Assembly: GCA_944321295.1 (NCBI GenBank)
Contig: CALUKU010000016.1
Location: 1 to 64,000 of the forward strand
Origin: an uncultured Prevotella sp.
GTDB lineage: Bacteria; Bacteroidota; Bacteroidia; Bacteroidales; Bacteroidaceae
Direction of reading: 5' to 3'
Length of the DNA: 64,000 bases
The notes under the pieces are model-generated. The model made no database searches. It saw only the letters and a program-made list of their open reading frames with translations, and had not been told where the DNA came from. Positions 1-8,477 of the stretch are shown in pieces. Position numbers and translations under genes: made by a program. Within the stretch, counting starts at the first letter, position 1. Every line of letters begins with the position of its first letter.

Positions 1-124
1 ATTCTTTTCCATAAAGCAAAGGTCGGAATTATTAGGGATTTTGAAAAATAAATCCCCACTGAATTTCTACTGCCCCAAAAAGCAAGCCTCCATGGCGCGC
101 CTAAGGCATGGAAGCAAGCATAAA

Positions 125-170
125 AACAAACGAAGAGCGGACACGTCATACGACGCTGTCCGCTCTTCGT
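125..170 (-). terminator. rplS terminator
   Basis: Fourteen-base arms (130-143 and 157-170) are perfectly complementary, with a further small CGTC/GACG stem in the loop. Read on the minus strand, the stem follows the rplS stop codon by about 20 bases and is followed by a T-rich tract, as in an intrinsic terminator. Bases 1-124 hold nothing I can identify. Confidence 0.85.
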
Positions 171-189
171 TATTGCCTTTCTCAAAGAT

Positions 190-555
190 TTAGTCCTCTT
201 TCTTAGCGACAACCTTCTTCTCAGCGATGCGGGCCTTCTTACCCGTAAGCTTGCGAAGGTAATACAGCTTAGCACGGCGAACCTTACCATGTTTGTTCAC
301 CTCAATGCTGTCAATGTTAGGAGATTCCATCGGGAAGATACGCTCTACGCCGACAGTTCCTGACATCTTGCGAACAGTGAAGCGCTTCTTGTCACCGTGG
401 CCGCATATCTTAATAACTACACCACGATAAAGCTGGATACGCTCTTTTGAGCCTTCAATGATTTTGTAAGCGACAGTTACGGTGTCACCTGACTTGAACT
501 CAGGGAACTTCTTGCCGGTTGCAAATGCTTCTTCAGCAACTTTAATTAAATCCAT
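190..555 (-). CDS. rplS: 50S ribosomal protein L19
   Basis: Structural protein of the large ribosomal subunit, at the interface with the small subunit. The product matches L19 across its length: the [13 protein letters not shown] segment near the N-terminus, the central [18 protein letters not shown] block, and the RRAKLYYLR segment before a lysine-rich tail. I place the start at the internal ATG giving [11 protein letters not shown] (121 residues), since L19 proteins normally begin there; an upstream in-frame ATG at 582 would add nine residues not typical of the family. A promoter lies about 90 bases upstream and a strong terminator just downstream, so it is probably a single-gene unit. It is divergent from the nucleotidase genes. 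Confidence 0.96.
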   Translation of the reverse strand: MDLIKVAEEAFATGKKFPEFKSGDTVTVAYKIIEGSKERIQLYRGVVIKICGHGDKKRFTVRKMSGTVGVERIFPMESPNIDSIEVNKHGKVRRAKLYYLRKLTGKKARIAEKKVVAKKED

Positions 556-644
556 TTGTACTTGATAATTAAATTTGTCCATTGTTCCAACGTAACATAA
601 CGAGGCAACTCTTCTTCCTGTCAGCGATTACGCGGAAAACGGTG

Positions 645-676
645 CAAAGTTAGTCATTTTCCGTTTGTCGGCCAAA
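645..676 (-). promoter_or_regulatory. Bacteroidetes-type promoter of rplS
   Basis: On the minus strand, TTTG (673-676) is followed after exactly 20 bases by TAACTTTG (645-652), matching the TTTG-N19-21-TAnnTTTG consensus of the primary sigma factor. Predicted leader about 85 bases. Confidence 0.8.
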
Positions 677-702
677 CGTAACCTTATTTTTTTACGTTTT
701 TC

Positions 703-733
703 TTTGCCCGATTTACCTTTTTGGCTACCTTTG
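703..733 (+). promoter_or_regulatory. Bacteroidetes-type promoter of the nucleotidase pair
   Basis: TTTG (703-706), 19 bases, TACCTTTG (726-733). Transcription would start near 740, so translation must start after that; this supports the ATG at 756 and not the one at 735. Confidence 0.8.
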
Positions 734-755
734 CATGGTTTTTCAGGCAAAAAAT

Positions 756-1523
756 ATGTGTAAAAGATTGATTTACTGCGGACTATTGTCCGCCGCACTG
801 ATGGCGGCGTCATGCTCGTCGGGTTATAAAATCACGGGCTTCCAGAGGTCGCGCATCCTCATCGACAGCACCTTCGACACCGCAGCCGACAAAGATTTAG
901 CCCAATTCATCAAGCCTTATAAAAGGCAGGTTGACAGCATTATGAGCCCCGTTGTAGGCAGGACATCAGAATACATGTATGCCGACAGGCCCGAAAGCAA
1001 CCTGTCAAACCTGCTGGCCGACATCCTGGTGTGGTGTGGTAAGGACTACGGCGAGCGGCCGGACTTCGCAATATATAATATAGGTGGCATACGTTCGGCG
1101 TTCGCCAAGGGTGACGTTACCTACGGCGACGTGCTCGACGTGGCCCCGTTCGAGAACAAGATTTGCTTCGTAACGCTTACGGGACGCGACGTGACAGAGC
1201 TGTTCGGCCAGATTGCGGCCGTAGGCGGAGAAGGCGTAAGCCATGAAGTGGAGCTGGTGATAACCAAGGACGGCAAGCTGAAATCGGCCAAGGTGGGCGG
1301 CAGGGCGATTGCCCCCGACGCGCAATACCGCATCGCCACGCTCGACTACGTAGCCCAAGGCAACGACAACATGACGGCATTTAAGAACTCTACCGACTTG
1401 AACTCGCCCCAAAGCAAAGACAACAACGTGCGCTTCATCATAATGAGATACATGCAAGAGAAGATGTCGCAGGGCGAAAGCGTTGGTTCACGCATTGAAG
1501 GAAGGATAAAAACTGAAGACTGA
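756..1523 (+). CDS. 5'-nucleotidase C-terminal domain lipoprotein
   Basis: Matches the substrate-binding C-terminal domain of the 5'-nucleotidase/UshA family, with the typical NIGGIRS, GDVTYGDVLDVAPFEN and YVAQGNDNM segments. From the ATG at 756 the protein has 255 residues and begins with a lipoprotein signal (hydrophobic stretch ending in LMAASC), so it should be anchored in the envelope; the start at 735 would put seven poorly fitting residues ahead of it. The catalytic metal-binding domain is missing here but is encoded by the next gene, overlapping by one base (TGATG). The two genes look like one enzyme split into two polypeptides, probably releasing phosphate and nucleosides from nucleotides in the periplasm. 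Confidence 0.88.
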   Translation: MCKRLIYCGLLSAALMAASCSSGYKITGFQRSRILIDSTFDTAADKDLAQFIKPYKRQVDSIMSPVVGRTSEYMYADRPESNLSNLLADILVWCGKDYGERPDFAIYNIGGIRSAFAKGDVTYGDVLDVAPFENKICFVTLTGRDVTELFGQIAAVGGEGVSHEVELVITKDGKLKSAKVGGRAIAPDAQYRIATLDYVAQGNDNMTAFKNSTDLNSPQSKDNNVRFIIMRYMQEKMSQGESVGSRIEGRIKTED

Positions 1524-2365
1524 TGAAACGACTTTTCATAACGCTGATAATGGCCGCCGTCATGCTGACCGGCGCCTCGGCACGCGCCAAACAGCTCGTG
1601 ATACTGCACACGAACGACACTCACAGCTGCATTTTCCCACTGAACCCGAACCTTGCCGACACGCTGCTGGCCGGCCGAGGCGGCTTTATGCGCAGGGCCG
1701 AAATGATAAGGCGGGAACGCATCAAGCACCCGAACCTGCTGCTGCTCGACAGCGGCGACTTCTCACAGGGCTCTCCTTATTACACCTTATACAAAGGCGA
1801 CGTGGAGATAGGACTGATGAACATGATGGGCTACGACGCCGCAACGATAGGCAACCACGAGTTCGACTTCGGCGTGGAGAACATGGCACGGCTGTTCAGC
1901 AAGGCCGAATTCCCCATAGTCTGCGCCAATTACGACTTTACGGGAACCGCGCTTGAAGGTATCGTAAAGCCTTACACTACACTCAAAAGGAACGGACTGA
2001 AAATAGGAATATTCGGCCTTTCGCCAAAGCTTGACGGCTTAGTGCTGGCAAAGACATGCGCCGGCGTGACCTATAACGACCCCGTAGAGGCGGCCAACAG
2101 AACGGCGAAGTTGCTGAAAGAACAAGAGAAATGCGACATCGTGATATGCCTTTCACACCTCGGATGGGACATCCTCGGGACTGACGACACCGAGATGATG
2201 GAACAGACACGCAACATTGACATCGTGCTTGGCGGCCACTCACACTCTTACTTCGAACAGCTTGAATACAAGACCAACCTTGACGGCAAGGCCGTGCCCA
2301 ACGACCAGAACGGCAAGCACGGCATATACGTCGGCAAGATAACCATCGACGTGACGCGAAAGTGA
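1523..2365 (+). CDS. Metallophosphatase, 5'-nucleotidase N-terminal domain
   Basis: Calcineurin-like metallophosphoesterase domain of the 5'-nucleotidase family, 280 residues. All metal-ligand motifs are visible: HTNDTHS near residue 30, DSGDFSQGS, GNHEFDFG, CLSHLGW and GGHSHSY near the C-terminus. A signal peptide precedes the domain (MKRLFITLIMAAVMLTGASA). The length fits the catalytic domain alone; the nucleotide-binding C-terminal domain is supplied by the upstream gene, whose stop codon overlaps this start, so the two are translationally coupled. Likely role: periplasmic hydrolysis of nucleotides or related phosphoesters; the exact substrate cannot be told from sequence. Confidence 0.9.
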   Translation: MKRLFITLIMAAVMLTGASARAKQLVILHTNDTHSCIFPLNPNLADTLLAGRGGFMRRAEMIRRERIKHPNLLLLDSGDFSQGSPYYTLYKGDVEIGLMNMMGYDAATIGNHEFDFGVENMARLFSKAEFPIVCANYDFTGTALEGIVKPYTTLKRNGLKIGIFGLSPKLDGLVLAKTCAGVTYNDPVEAANRTAKLLKEQEKCDIVICLSHLGWDILGTDDTEMMEQTRNIDIVLGGHSHSYFEQLEYKTNLDGKAVPNDQNGKHGIYVGKITIDVTRK

Positions 2366-2445
2366 CGCTCACGACAAAGCCCGGAAAGGCCACTTATTTT
2401 GTATAATCACAAAATATTATACCCATTGCTCCGTTATATCAAATA

Positions 2446-3189
2446 ATGAGCAGACTGTTTTCGATAATAATCTTATTGGCCACCGCGCTGGCTGTCCGCG
2501 CGCAAGGCAACGCCGTGCAGAACAGGCCGTACACAGACCTGCGCCCGTTCCACCTGGGCGTAGTCGTCGGCATGCACTACCAGGACATGGAGTTCACCAA
2601 TATCGGCCCGCAGATGATTATGAACGACGACGGCACCCAGAGCGAGAAAATCATCACCTGCGACCAAGACCGATGGGACATGGGGTTCAACGTGGGCGTG
2701 CTCGGCGAGCTGCGCCTTAGCAACCACTTCGCCTTCCGCGTGGCGCCGACGATGTATTTCGGCAACCGCCACATCACCTTCTACAACCACACGGACAAAA
2801 TGGAGAACGGCCAGCCCATCACGCAGAAACAAGACATGAAGACGGTGTACATCGGCGTGCCGCTCAACATCATCTTCAGCGCCCCCAGGCTCGACAACGC
2901 GCGCCCTTATCTCATGGCCGGACTCGACCCGATGATTAACCTTTCGGGCGGCGACAACGACTACCTGAAGCTGAAGCCTTACGACATATTCCTCGAAATC
3001 GGCCTCGGATGCGACATCTACCTGCCGTTCTTCAAACTGCGCCCGGAGCTGAAATTCTGCTACAGCCTGATAAACAGCCTCGACAAGAAGCACCCCGACC
3101 AGCTCAGGGACGACAACATGATTATGTACGCCAAGTCGGTAAACGACACGCGCAGCAAGATGATTGTGCTGTCATTCTATTTTGAATAA
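2446..3189 (+). CDS. porT: PorT-family outer-membrane beta-barrel protein
   Basis: A 247-residue protein with a signal peptide (MSRLFSIIILLATALAVRA) and alternating beta-strand patterns ending in an aromatic residue (SFYFE), as in outer-membrane barrels. I recognise the PorT pattern: the NRPYTDLRPFHLGVVVG opening, the DQDRWDMGFNVGVLGELRL segment and the FKLRPELKF segment near residue 200. PorT is one of the proteins required for the type IX secretion system of Bacteroidetes; its exact part is less clear than that of the core translocon. Two putative cargo proteins with C-terminal sorting domains occur elsewhere in this window, consistent with an active system. No close neighbours share its function. 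Confidence 0.85.
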   Translation: MSRLFSIIILLATALAVRAQGNAVQNRPYTDLRPFHLGVVVGMHYQDMEFTNIGPQMIMNDDGTQSEKIITCDQDRWDMGFNVGVLGELRLSNHFAFRVAPTMYFGNRHITFYNHTDKMENGQPITQKQDMKTVYIGVPLNIIFSAPRLDNARPYLMAGLDPMINLSGGDNDYLKLKPYDIFLEIGLGCDIYLPFFKLRPELKFCYSLINSLDKKHPDQLRDDNMIMYAKSVNDTRSKMIVLSFYFE

Positions 3190-3280
3190 GCGGCCCGCGC
3201 CTGCCCCGCCGACCTGAAATCAGGCTAAAACCGACCGCCGCAACGGTCACTAAGAGGAGCGAACCACAAAACAATACGGC

Positions 3281-3462
3281 AAAGAGGGTGTATCAAAATG
3301 TAGTAAACAGGAGTTAGACGCTTCGCGTCGGAGTTATCGGGAGTTAACTGACAAATGCCAAGTTGCTGTAACTTAAGCTATTGTCAGTTAACTCTGGGCG
3401 AGCATAGCGAGCCTAACTCCCGTTAACTCCTGCTAACTTCTTAATTTTGATACACCCTCTTT
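3281..3462. repeat. Long imperfect inverted-repeat element
   Basis: The 412-base gap after porT contains a 182-base element bounded by perfect 19-base inverted ends (3281-3299 and 3444-3462, AAAGAGGGTGTATCAAAAT). Inside is a second perfect 14-base pair (3341-3354 and 3381-3394, GAGTTAACTGACAA) plus repeated GGAGTTA/TAACTCC pieces, so the whole element folds back on itself. No reading frame of note. It resembles a small non-autonomous mobile palindrome. Confidence 0.75.
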
Positions 3463-3540
3463 TTTATGCAATATCAGCCGCGCAAACGTTAAACAATCTA
3501 AAAACAGATACCTAATAGTAGGTATTAAGGATAAATATAT

Positions 3541-3548
3541 TACCTTTG
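3541..3548 (+). promoter_or_regulatory. Possible -7 box of the ferredoxin gene
   Basis: TACCTTTG fits TAnnTTTG and lies 53 bases before the start codon. No TTTG is present at the expected distance upstream, so the promoter is only half matched. Confidence 0.45.
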
Positions 3549-3601
3549 CAAGGTACAAATTTAGGTACAAAACATTATTAATTAACATAAAACAGATTAT
3601 T

Positions 3602-3769
3602 ATGGCTTACGTAATTGGTGACGATTGTATCGCATGCGGTACATGTATCGACGAGTGTCCGGCAGGAGCAATCTCTGAAGGCGAAAAGTATTCAATCAAT
3701 CCTGACATGTGCACAGAGTGCGGAACATGTGCGGACGTATGCCCGTCAGAGGCTATTAGCTTAGGCTAA
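3602..3769 (+). CDS. Small 2[4Fe-4S] ferredoxin
   Basis: A 55-residue protein that holds little except two cluster-binding motifs: CIACGTCIDECP near residues 9-20 and CTECGTCADVCP near residues 37-48. Each CxxCxxC plus the CP of the partner motif binds a 4Fe-4S cluster, as in clostridial-type ferredoxins that carry low-potential electrons between oxidoreductases in anaerobes. The start MAYVIGDDC matches the family, and a terminator follows the stop codon by about 24 bases, so the gene is transcribed alone. Length is normal for the family. Which enzymes it serves cannot be told from the surroundings. Confidence 0.93.
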   Translation: MAYVIGDDCIACGTCIDECPAGAISEGEKYSINPDMCTECGTCADVCPSEAISLG

Positions 3770-3792
3770 TTCCCAATTTAGAGTTACAACTT

Positions 3793-3827
3793 AGGGCCGC
3801 CCATTAACTGGGCGGCCCTTATTTTTT
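3793..3827 (+). terminator. Ferredoxin gene terminator
   Basis: Perfect 11-base stem (3793-3803 with 3809-3819, AGGGCCGCCCA) with a 5-base loop, followed by TATTTTTT. Textbook intrinsic terminator. Confidence 0.93.
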
Positions 3828-3895
3828 GCCCATTCCGCCGCCATCACGGGCCGCACCTCACACATCCCTCGCAACGCACTGACAGCCAACAAGAT

Positions 3896-3983
3896 ACAAT
3901 ACGCCGCCTTTTGCAGCGTAAAAGGCGGCATATTGGAAGCCGAAAGGTAACCTTTCGCACCGTGAAATGCCGCCTATTGCAAT
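3896..3983. repeat. Family A repeat array 1
   Basis: In the 350-base gap before the GT39 gene. The core unit GAAAGGTAACCTTTC is a perfect palindrome, flanked by AAAAGGCGGC and TGCCGCCTATT, which pair around it. AAAAGGCGGC (3920-3929) can also pair perfectly with GCCGCCTTTT (3903-3912). Confidence 0.7.
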
Positions 3984-4056
3984 CACGGCCGCCAAACAGC
4001 ACCCACGGAAACGTCTGCAATTATTACCTAAAAGAAGCAGCAAAGGAGAAAAAATC

Positions 4057-4087
4057 TTTATATTATCATAAAAAATAACTACCTTTG
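4057..4087 (+). promoter_or_regulatory. Promoter of the LPS-decoration gene cluster
   Basis: TTTA (4057-4060, one mismatch to TTTG), 19 bases, TACCTTTG (4080-4087), 32 bases ahead of the first glycosyltransferase start codon. No other clear promoter is seen before the following three genes. Confidence 0.65.
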
Positions 4088-4119
4088 CAGCCGTTAAAAA
4101 CATATCATCGGCACAACCT

Positions 4120-5736
4120 ATGATAAAAGGAAAAAATACATACGCAGTTTATATAGGATTGTGCGTAGCCCTTTTGCCCGTGCTACTGCTGCGCGACTTC
4201 ACGCCCGACAACGAGTTGCGCTACCTCAGTATAGCAGACGAAGCCCTACGCAACAACACATTCTTCACTTTCACCAACCACGGCGTGCCCTACGCCGACA
4301 AGCCCCCGCTCTACCTGTGGTTCGTAATGCTGGGCAAATGGCTGTTCGGTTCACACCAGATGTGGTTCCTATCGTTATTCTCATTGGTGCCCGCACTGGT
4401 TACGGTGCACGTCATGGACAGATGGACCGGCCGCTCGCTCAACAGCGAGGGACACGCTACGGCGCGCCTCATGCTGCTTACGTGCGCATTGTTCGTGGGC
4501 ATGGCGGTGACGCTCAGGATGGACATGCTCATGTGCATGTTCATCGTCCTGGCCCTAAGGTCGTTCTTCAGGCTGTACTCCGCTCAACCGGAGAACGCAA
4601 GGACGGCAGCCTGCGGCGTGGCAGGCGGCATGGCGGGAGCAGCCGTCAGCGCGGAGGCGGCCGCAAGGGAGAAGTGGCTTTTCCCTATATACGTATTCAT
4701 GGCCGTGTTCAGCAAAGGCCCTATCGGCATACTGGTGCCGCTGTTGGCGCCTACGGTATTCCTTATTTATAAAAGGCGCCTGCGGCAGTTCGGCCGTTAT
4801 TGGGGCTGGCGCACGTGGGCCATACTGATAGTGCTGTGCGCCGGATGGTTCGGAGCGGTCTACGCCGAGGGCGGCAACGAATATCTTGACAACCTGCTCT
4901 TCCATCAGACTCTTGACCGCGCCGTCAACGCGTTCCACCACGAACGCCCGTTCTACTTTTACGCCATATCCGTCTGGTACTCCATAGCGCCGTGGTCGCT
5001 CGCGGTCATCGGCCTAATCGTGGCTGCCGCCTGCAAGAAGCTTATAACGACAGACCTGCAGCAGTTCTTCGTAACAATCATGCTGACGACGTTCGTCATG
5101 CTGTCATGCATCAGTTCAAAGGTGCACATCTACCTGCTGCCGGCCTTCCCGTTCATGGTCTACACGGGCATGATGTTCATGCCCGCGTTCAGCCGCACTA
5201 AGTGGCTCAAGCTGACGATAGCCATCCCCTCGGCCGCCATAGCCGCGTCGCTGCCGGCCCTGGCCGTAATTGCCAACGGCAAAGACACAAGCTGGCTGGG
5301 GCTGCCAGCCTTCTACGCGGCCGCCGCAATACTGTCGGCAAGCGGCATTTACGCCATAATCAGCCTGTACGGAAAGCGCGGCGGAGCCGACAAGGCCGTG
5401 CGCACGATAGCCGTAGGCATGCTGGCAGCAGTGTTCGCCGGCGGTTGGGCGCTGCCCCAGGTCAAAGAGCAGATAGGCTACGGGGCGCTGTGCGAAAAGG
5501 CGCTCAAAGTTAGCCAGGCGACGGGAACGACCGATTTCTGCACGTGGAACATTAAGCGGTCGGAGAACATGGACGTCTACCTGCACCGCGACGTTGAGAT
5601 AATACCGAAAGAAGAAACGCCCAAGGCCGAAGCCGGACGCACGAAAGTGCTGATGACCCGCACGCGCGACGCCTCGACATTCAAGGGCTGCAAGACCTAC
5701 ACCGTAGGCAAATACGCCGTCATTGTGCTGAAATAA
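4120..5736 (+). CDS. GT39-type (ArnT/RgtA-like) membrane glycosyltransferase
   Basis: A 538-residue polytopic protein with about ten hydrophobic segments and a soluble C-terminal part. The first loop after the first membrane segment carries the acidic motif DFTPDNELRYLSIADEAL, and the next segment reads HGVPYADKPPLYLW, as in glycosyltransferase family 39 and ArnT-type GT-C enzymes. These take a sugar from a polyprenyl-phosphate carrier on the periplasmic face of the inner membrane and add it to lipid A, a lipopolysaccharide core or a protein. Downstream genes could supply that donor: a GT2 enzyme, an LpxB-N-like membrane protein and a UDP-glucuronate 4-epimerase. The acceptor and sugar are inferred, not shown. 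Confidence 0.83.
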   Translation: MIKGKNTYAVYIGLCVALLPVLLLRDFTPDNELRYLSIADEALRNNTFFTFTNHGVPYADKPPLYLWFVMLGKWLFGSHQMWFLSLFSLVPALVTVHVMDRWTGRSLNSEGHATARLMLLTCALFVGMAVTLRMDMLMCMFIVLALRSFFRLYSAQPENARTAACGVAGGMAGAAVSAEAAAREKWLFPIYVFMAVFSKGPIGILVPLLAPTVFLIYKRRLRQFGRYWGWRTWAILIVLCAGWFGAVYAEGGNEYLDNLLFHQTLDRAVNAFHHERPFYFYAISVWYSIAPWSLAVIGLIVAAACKKLITTDLQQFFVTIMLTTFVMLSCISSKVHIYLLPAFPFMVYTGMMFMPAFSRTKWLKLTIAIPSAAIAASLPALAVIANGKDTSWLGLPAFYAAAAILSASGIYAIISLYGKRGGADKAVRTIAVGMLAAVFAGGWALPQVKEQIGYGALCEKALKVSQATGTTDFCTWNIKRSENMDVYLHRDVEIIPKEETPKAEAGRTKVLMTRTRDASTFKGCKTYTVGKYAVIVLK

Positions 5737-5857
5737 CGGCAACGGCCGAAAGACAACGGCCATTCACGGCAATCAACAACATCAAGCAAAACAATGCAAG
5801 GCAGCAGGCCCAGGGAGGCCTGCGCCGGCGAAAGACAGGCACATAACATTCACAACA

Positions 5858-6595
5858 ATGAACAAGACATCCGAATATCAACTGACAATAATAGTGCCAG
5901 TTTACAACGAAGAAGACAACATCAGCGCCCTCGAGGAACGCTTGGGAGGCTTCCTGCCCAAATCGCTCGTTAAGGCGTGCGTGCTGTTCGTCAACGACGG
6001 CTCGACAGACGACAGCTTCCGACGCATAAAGAGCGTGTGCGACGCGCACGAAGACTTCTTCTACTTGTCACTGCTTAACAACGGCGGACTGAGCGCCGCG
6101 ATGAAAGCCGGCATTGACGCGGCCGCATCGCCATACGTAGGATACATCGACGCCGACCTGCAGACGGCGCCCGAAGACTTCAACCTGCTGCTGGCCGACA
6201 TCAACGACTACGAGCTGGTGATGGGCATAAGGGCCAACAGAAAAGACTCGGGCTTTAAGAAACTGCAGTCGAAAATAGCCAACGGATTCCGCCGCATGAT
6301 GACCAACGACGGCGTGCAGGACACCGGCTGCCCGCTGAAGGTGATGCACACCGACTACGCCAAGCGCATACCGTTCTTCACGGGCATGCACCGCTTCCTG
6401 CCGGCGCTCATTCAGTTGCAGCACGGAAGGGTGAAGCAGGTGCCCGTAAGGCACTTCCCGCGCACGGCGGGCGTGTCGAAATACCACCTGTGGAACCGCC
6501 TCGTAGCGCCCTTCGTTGACTGCTTCGCATACCGGTGGATGAGGAAACGCTACATCAACTACACCGTGGCACAAACCAACTTCATACAAAAATAA
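5858..6595 (+). CDS. GT2 glycosyltransferase, polyprenyl-phosphate sugar synthase-like
   Basis: A 245-residue soluble-looking enzyme of glycosyltransferase family 2, closest in pattern to dolichol-phosphate mannose synthase/ArnC/RgtE. It shows the VPVYNEEDNI opening, VNDGSTDDS and the YIDADLQTAPEDF block holding the metal-binding DxD-like acids. Such enzymes load a sugar from a nucleotide donor onto a polyprenyl phosphate. ArnC-type relatives have two C-terminal membrane segments; none is seen here, so the separate membrane protein encoded 27 bases downstream may supply the membrane contact. The gene starts 121 bases after the GT39 gene and reads the same way. Sugar specificity is inferred from the neighbouring epimerase. 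Confidence 0.85.
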   Translation: MNKTSEYQLTIIVPVYNEEDNISALEERLGGFLPKSLVKACVLFVNDGSTDDSFRRIKSVCDAHEDFFYLSLLNNGGLSAAMKAGIDAAASPYVGYIDADLQTAPEDFNLLLADINDYELVMGIRANRKDSGFKKLQSKIANGFRRMMTNDGVQDTGCPLKVMHTDYAKRIPFFTGMHRFLPALIQLQHGRVKQVPVRHFPRTAGVSKYHLWNRLVAPFVDCFAYRWMRKRYINYTVAQTNFIQK

Positions 6596-6622
6596 GCGCA
6601 ACACACATCATACGGACAAGAA

Positions 6623-7282
6623 ATGAACAATCACATAGCCGTCTTGGCGATAGGTTTCCTTGCGCAGGGGTTCTTCTCGGCGCGCATATTGGTGCAGTGG
6701 ATACTGTCTGAGAGGGCGCGCCACGTGCTGTCGCCGTCAATCTTCTGGGTGCTCAGCCTTGCCGGGGCGTACCTGCTCTGCTTGTACGGCTGGCTGCGCG
6801 ACGACTTCGCCATAGTGCTCGGCCAGTTCATTTCATACTACATCTACCTGTGGAACCTTAACATGAAAGACGTGTGGCGCCACATCTTCTGGCCGCTGCG
6901 CGCTGTGCTGCTGCTGACGCCCGTAGTGGCGATAGGCTTCGTGATGGGCAACGCGGGCGAGTTTGCAGCCCGCTTCTTGCGCAACGACGACGTGCCGCTA
7001 TGGCTGCTGCTGTTCGGCTCGGCGGGCCAGGTGCTGTTCACGCTGCGCTTCGTCTACCAATGGATATACTCCAACCACAAGGGCGAGTCGCAGCTGCCGG
7101 CCGGTTTCTGGATAATAAGCCTGATCGGTTCGCTGTCGATTGTGACCTACGGCTGCATCCGTCTTGACCCAGTGCTGATAGTAGGCCAGTCGTTCGGAGT
7201 GGTGTCATACGTAAGGAACCTGTGCATACTAAAGAACGAGAAGAAGGCGCTTGAACAGCAGACGGACGTGAGGCAGGATTAG
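6623..7282 (+). CDS. Membrane protein with two LpxB-N-like (LABN) domains
   Basis: A 219-residue, mostly hydrophobic protein made of two similar halves, each holding the motif set of the lipid-A-disaccharide synthase N-terminal domain family: GFFSARILVQW / LFTLRFVYQW, then a proline-phenylalanine-tryptophan site and serine-leucine pair (SPSIFWVLSL / PAGFWIISL), then GQFISYYIYLWNL / GQSFGVVSYVRNL. About six membrane segments. LABN proteins occur alone or fused to glycosyltransferases that make lipid-linked sugars; a flippase-like or membrane-anchor role comparable with ArnE/ArnF is often suggested but is not proven. Position between the GT2 gene and the epimerase gene fits such a helper role. 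Confidence 0.82.
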   Translation: MNNHIAVLAIGFLAQGFFSARILVQWILSERARHVLSPSIFWVLSLAGAYLLCLYGWLRDDFAIVLGQFISYYIYLWNLNMKDVWRHIFWPLRAVLLLTPVVAIGFVMGNAGEFAARFLRNDDVPLWLLLFGSAGQVLFTLRFVYQWIYSNHKGESQLPAGFWIISLIGSLSIVTYGCIRLDPVLIVGQSFGVVSYVRNLCILKNEKKALEQQTDVRQD

Positions 7283-7328
7283 AAAGAGGCCGACATTCTG
7301 AACGAAAAAACACATAAACTGCAATAAG

Positions 7329-8348
7329 ATGAAAGTTTTAGTAACGGGAGCGGCCGGCTTCATAGGCTCGGCCGTGGTGAAAGCACTGCTCGCGAAGGGA
7401 CACGAGGTGATAGGAATGGACAACATCAACACCTACTATGACACCTCGCTGAAGTACGCGCGACTGGCCGACGCCGGCATACTTGAGGCCGACGTGCGTG
7501 ACAACACGGCCGCGACAAGCGTCAAGACGCCGGCCTACAGGTTCATAAAGGCGGACCTTGCCGACCGCCAAGGCATTGACAGGCTGTTCGCCGACGAGCA
7601 GCCCGACATCGTAATCAACCTTGCCGGACAGGCAGGCGTGCGCTACTCGATAGAGAACCCCTACTCTTACGTAGAGAGCAACGTGCTCGGCTTCCTGAAC
7701 ATACTTGAGGGCTGCCGCCACCATAAGGTGAAACACTTGATCTACGCAAGCTCGAGCAGCGTGTACGGCATGAACAAGCACGTGCCTTACAGCGAAGGCG
7801 ACATGACCGACAGCCCCGTAAGCCTGTATGCCGCGACAAAGAAATCAGACGAGCTTATGGCCCACGCGTACAGCCGCCTGTACGGAATACCGGCCACGGG
7901 CCTGCGCTTCTTCACCGTGTACGGCCCGTGGGGACGCCCCGACATGGCTCCGTTTCTCTTCATGAAGGCCGTGATGGAAGGCAAGCGCATACGCGTGTTC
8001 AACCACGGCGACATGCAGCGCGACTTCACCTACATCGACGACATTGTGAACGGAATAATGCTGCTGCTTGAACATCCGTCTGCCGACGAGGTGCCCCACA
8101 GGGTGTACAACATTGGCCACTCGTCGCCGGTGAACCTGCTGGACTTCATCAGGACGATAGAGAAGATAACGGGACGCAAGGCCGACATGGAGATGACGGG
8201 CATGCAGCCGGGCGACGTCTACTGCACATACGCCGACACGTCGCGCCTGCAGCGCGACTTCGGCTACCGGCCGTCGGTATCGATTGAGGAAGGCCTTACA
8301 AACTTCTACAACTGGTATAAGGAATACACCAAGAACAATAAAGCCTGA
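7329..8348 (+). CDS. UDP-glucuronate 4-epimerase-like NAD-dependent epimerase
   Basis: A 339-residue extended short-chain dehydrogenase. N-terminal GAAGFIGSAV binds NAD; MDNINTYYDTSLKYARL is typical of UDP-glucuronate 4-epimerases; SSSSVYG and the YAATK pair near residue 168 give the catalytic Ser/Tyr/Lys; RFFTVYGPWGRPDMAPF and RDFTYIDDIV follow. The family converts UDP-glucuronate to UDP-galacturonate in the cytoplasm. As last gene of the cluster it would make the nucleotide sugar used by the GT2 enzyme. A related epimerase on another uronic acid or hexose cannot be excluded. A terminator follows about 40 bases after the stop. Confidence 0.88.
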   Translation: MKVLVTGAAGFIGSAVVKALLAKGHEVIGMDNINTYYDTSLKYARLADAGILEADVRDNTAATSVKTPAYRFIKADLADRQGIDRLFADEQPDIVINLAGQAGVRYSIENPYSYVESNVLGFLNILEGCRHHKVKHLIYASSSSVYGMNKHVPYSEGDMTDSPVSLYAATKKSDELMAHAYSRLYGIPATGLRFFTVYGPWGRPDMAPFLFMKAVMEGKRIRVFNHGDMQRDFTYIDDIVNGIMLLLEHPSADEVPHRVYNIGHSSPVNLLDFIRTIEKITGRKADMEMTGMQPGDVYCTYADTSRLQRDFGYRPSVSIEEGLTNFYNWYKEYTKNNKA

Positions 8349-8389
8349 AGACAGCCCTACGGCTGTCGGCGCACGAAGGCGCTACCGGC

Positions 8390-8443
8390 AATGCCGGATA
8401 AGATGAAGGGACGCAACCAATCATTTTATCCGGCATTTTTATT
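8390..8443 (+). terminator. Terminator of the LPS-decoration cluster
   Basis: Twelve-base arms AATGCCGGATAA (8390-8401) and its complement (8426-8437), then TTTATT. A smaller hairpin ACAGCC/GGCTGT lies at 8351-8366. Confidence 0.85.
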
Positions 8444-8477
8444 ATTACAGACTGCTTGAAAATAGTGAACCACACGT

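Noticed and set aside
2473-3093. 206-codon minus-strand frame opposite porT, and similar long frames opposite most GC-rich genes
   Set aside because: Shadow frames produced by GC-biased third positions; they are valine-, arginine- and histidine-rich with no domain.
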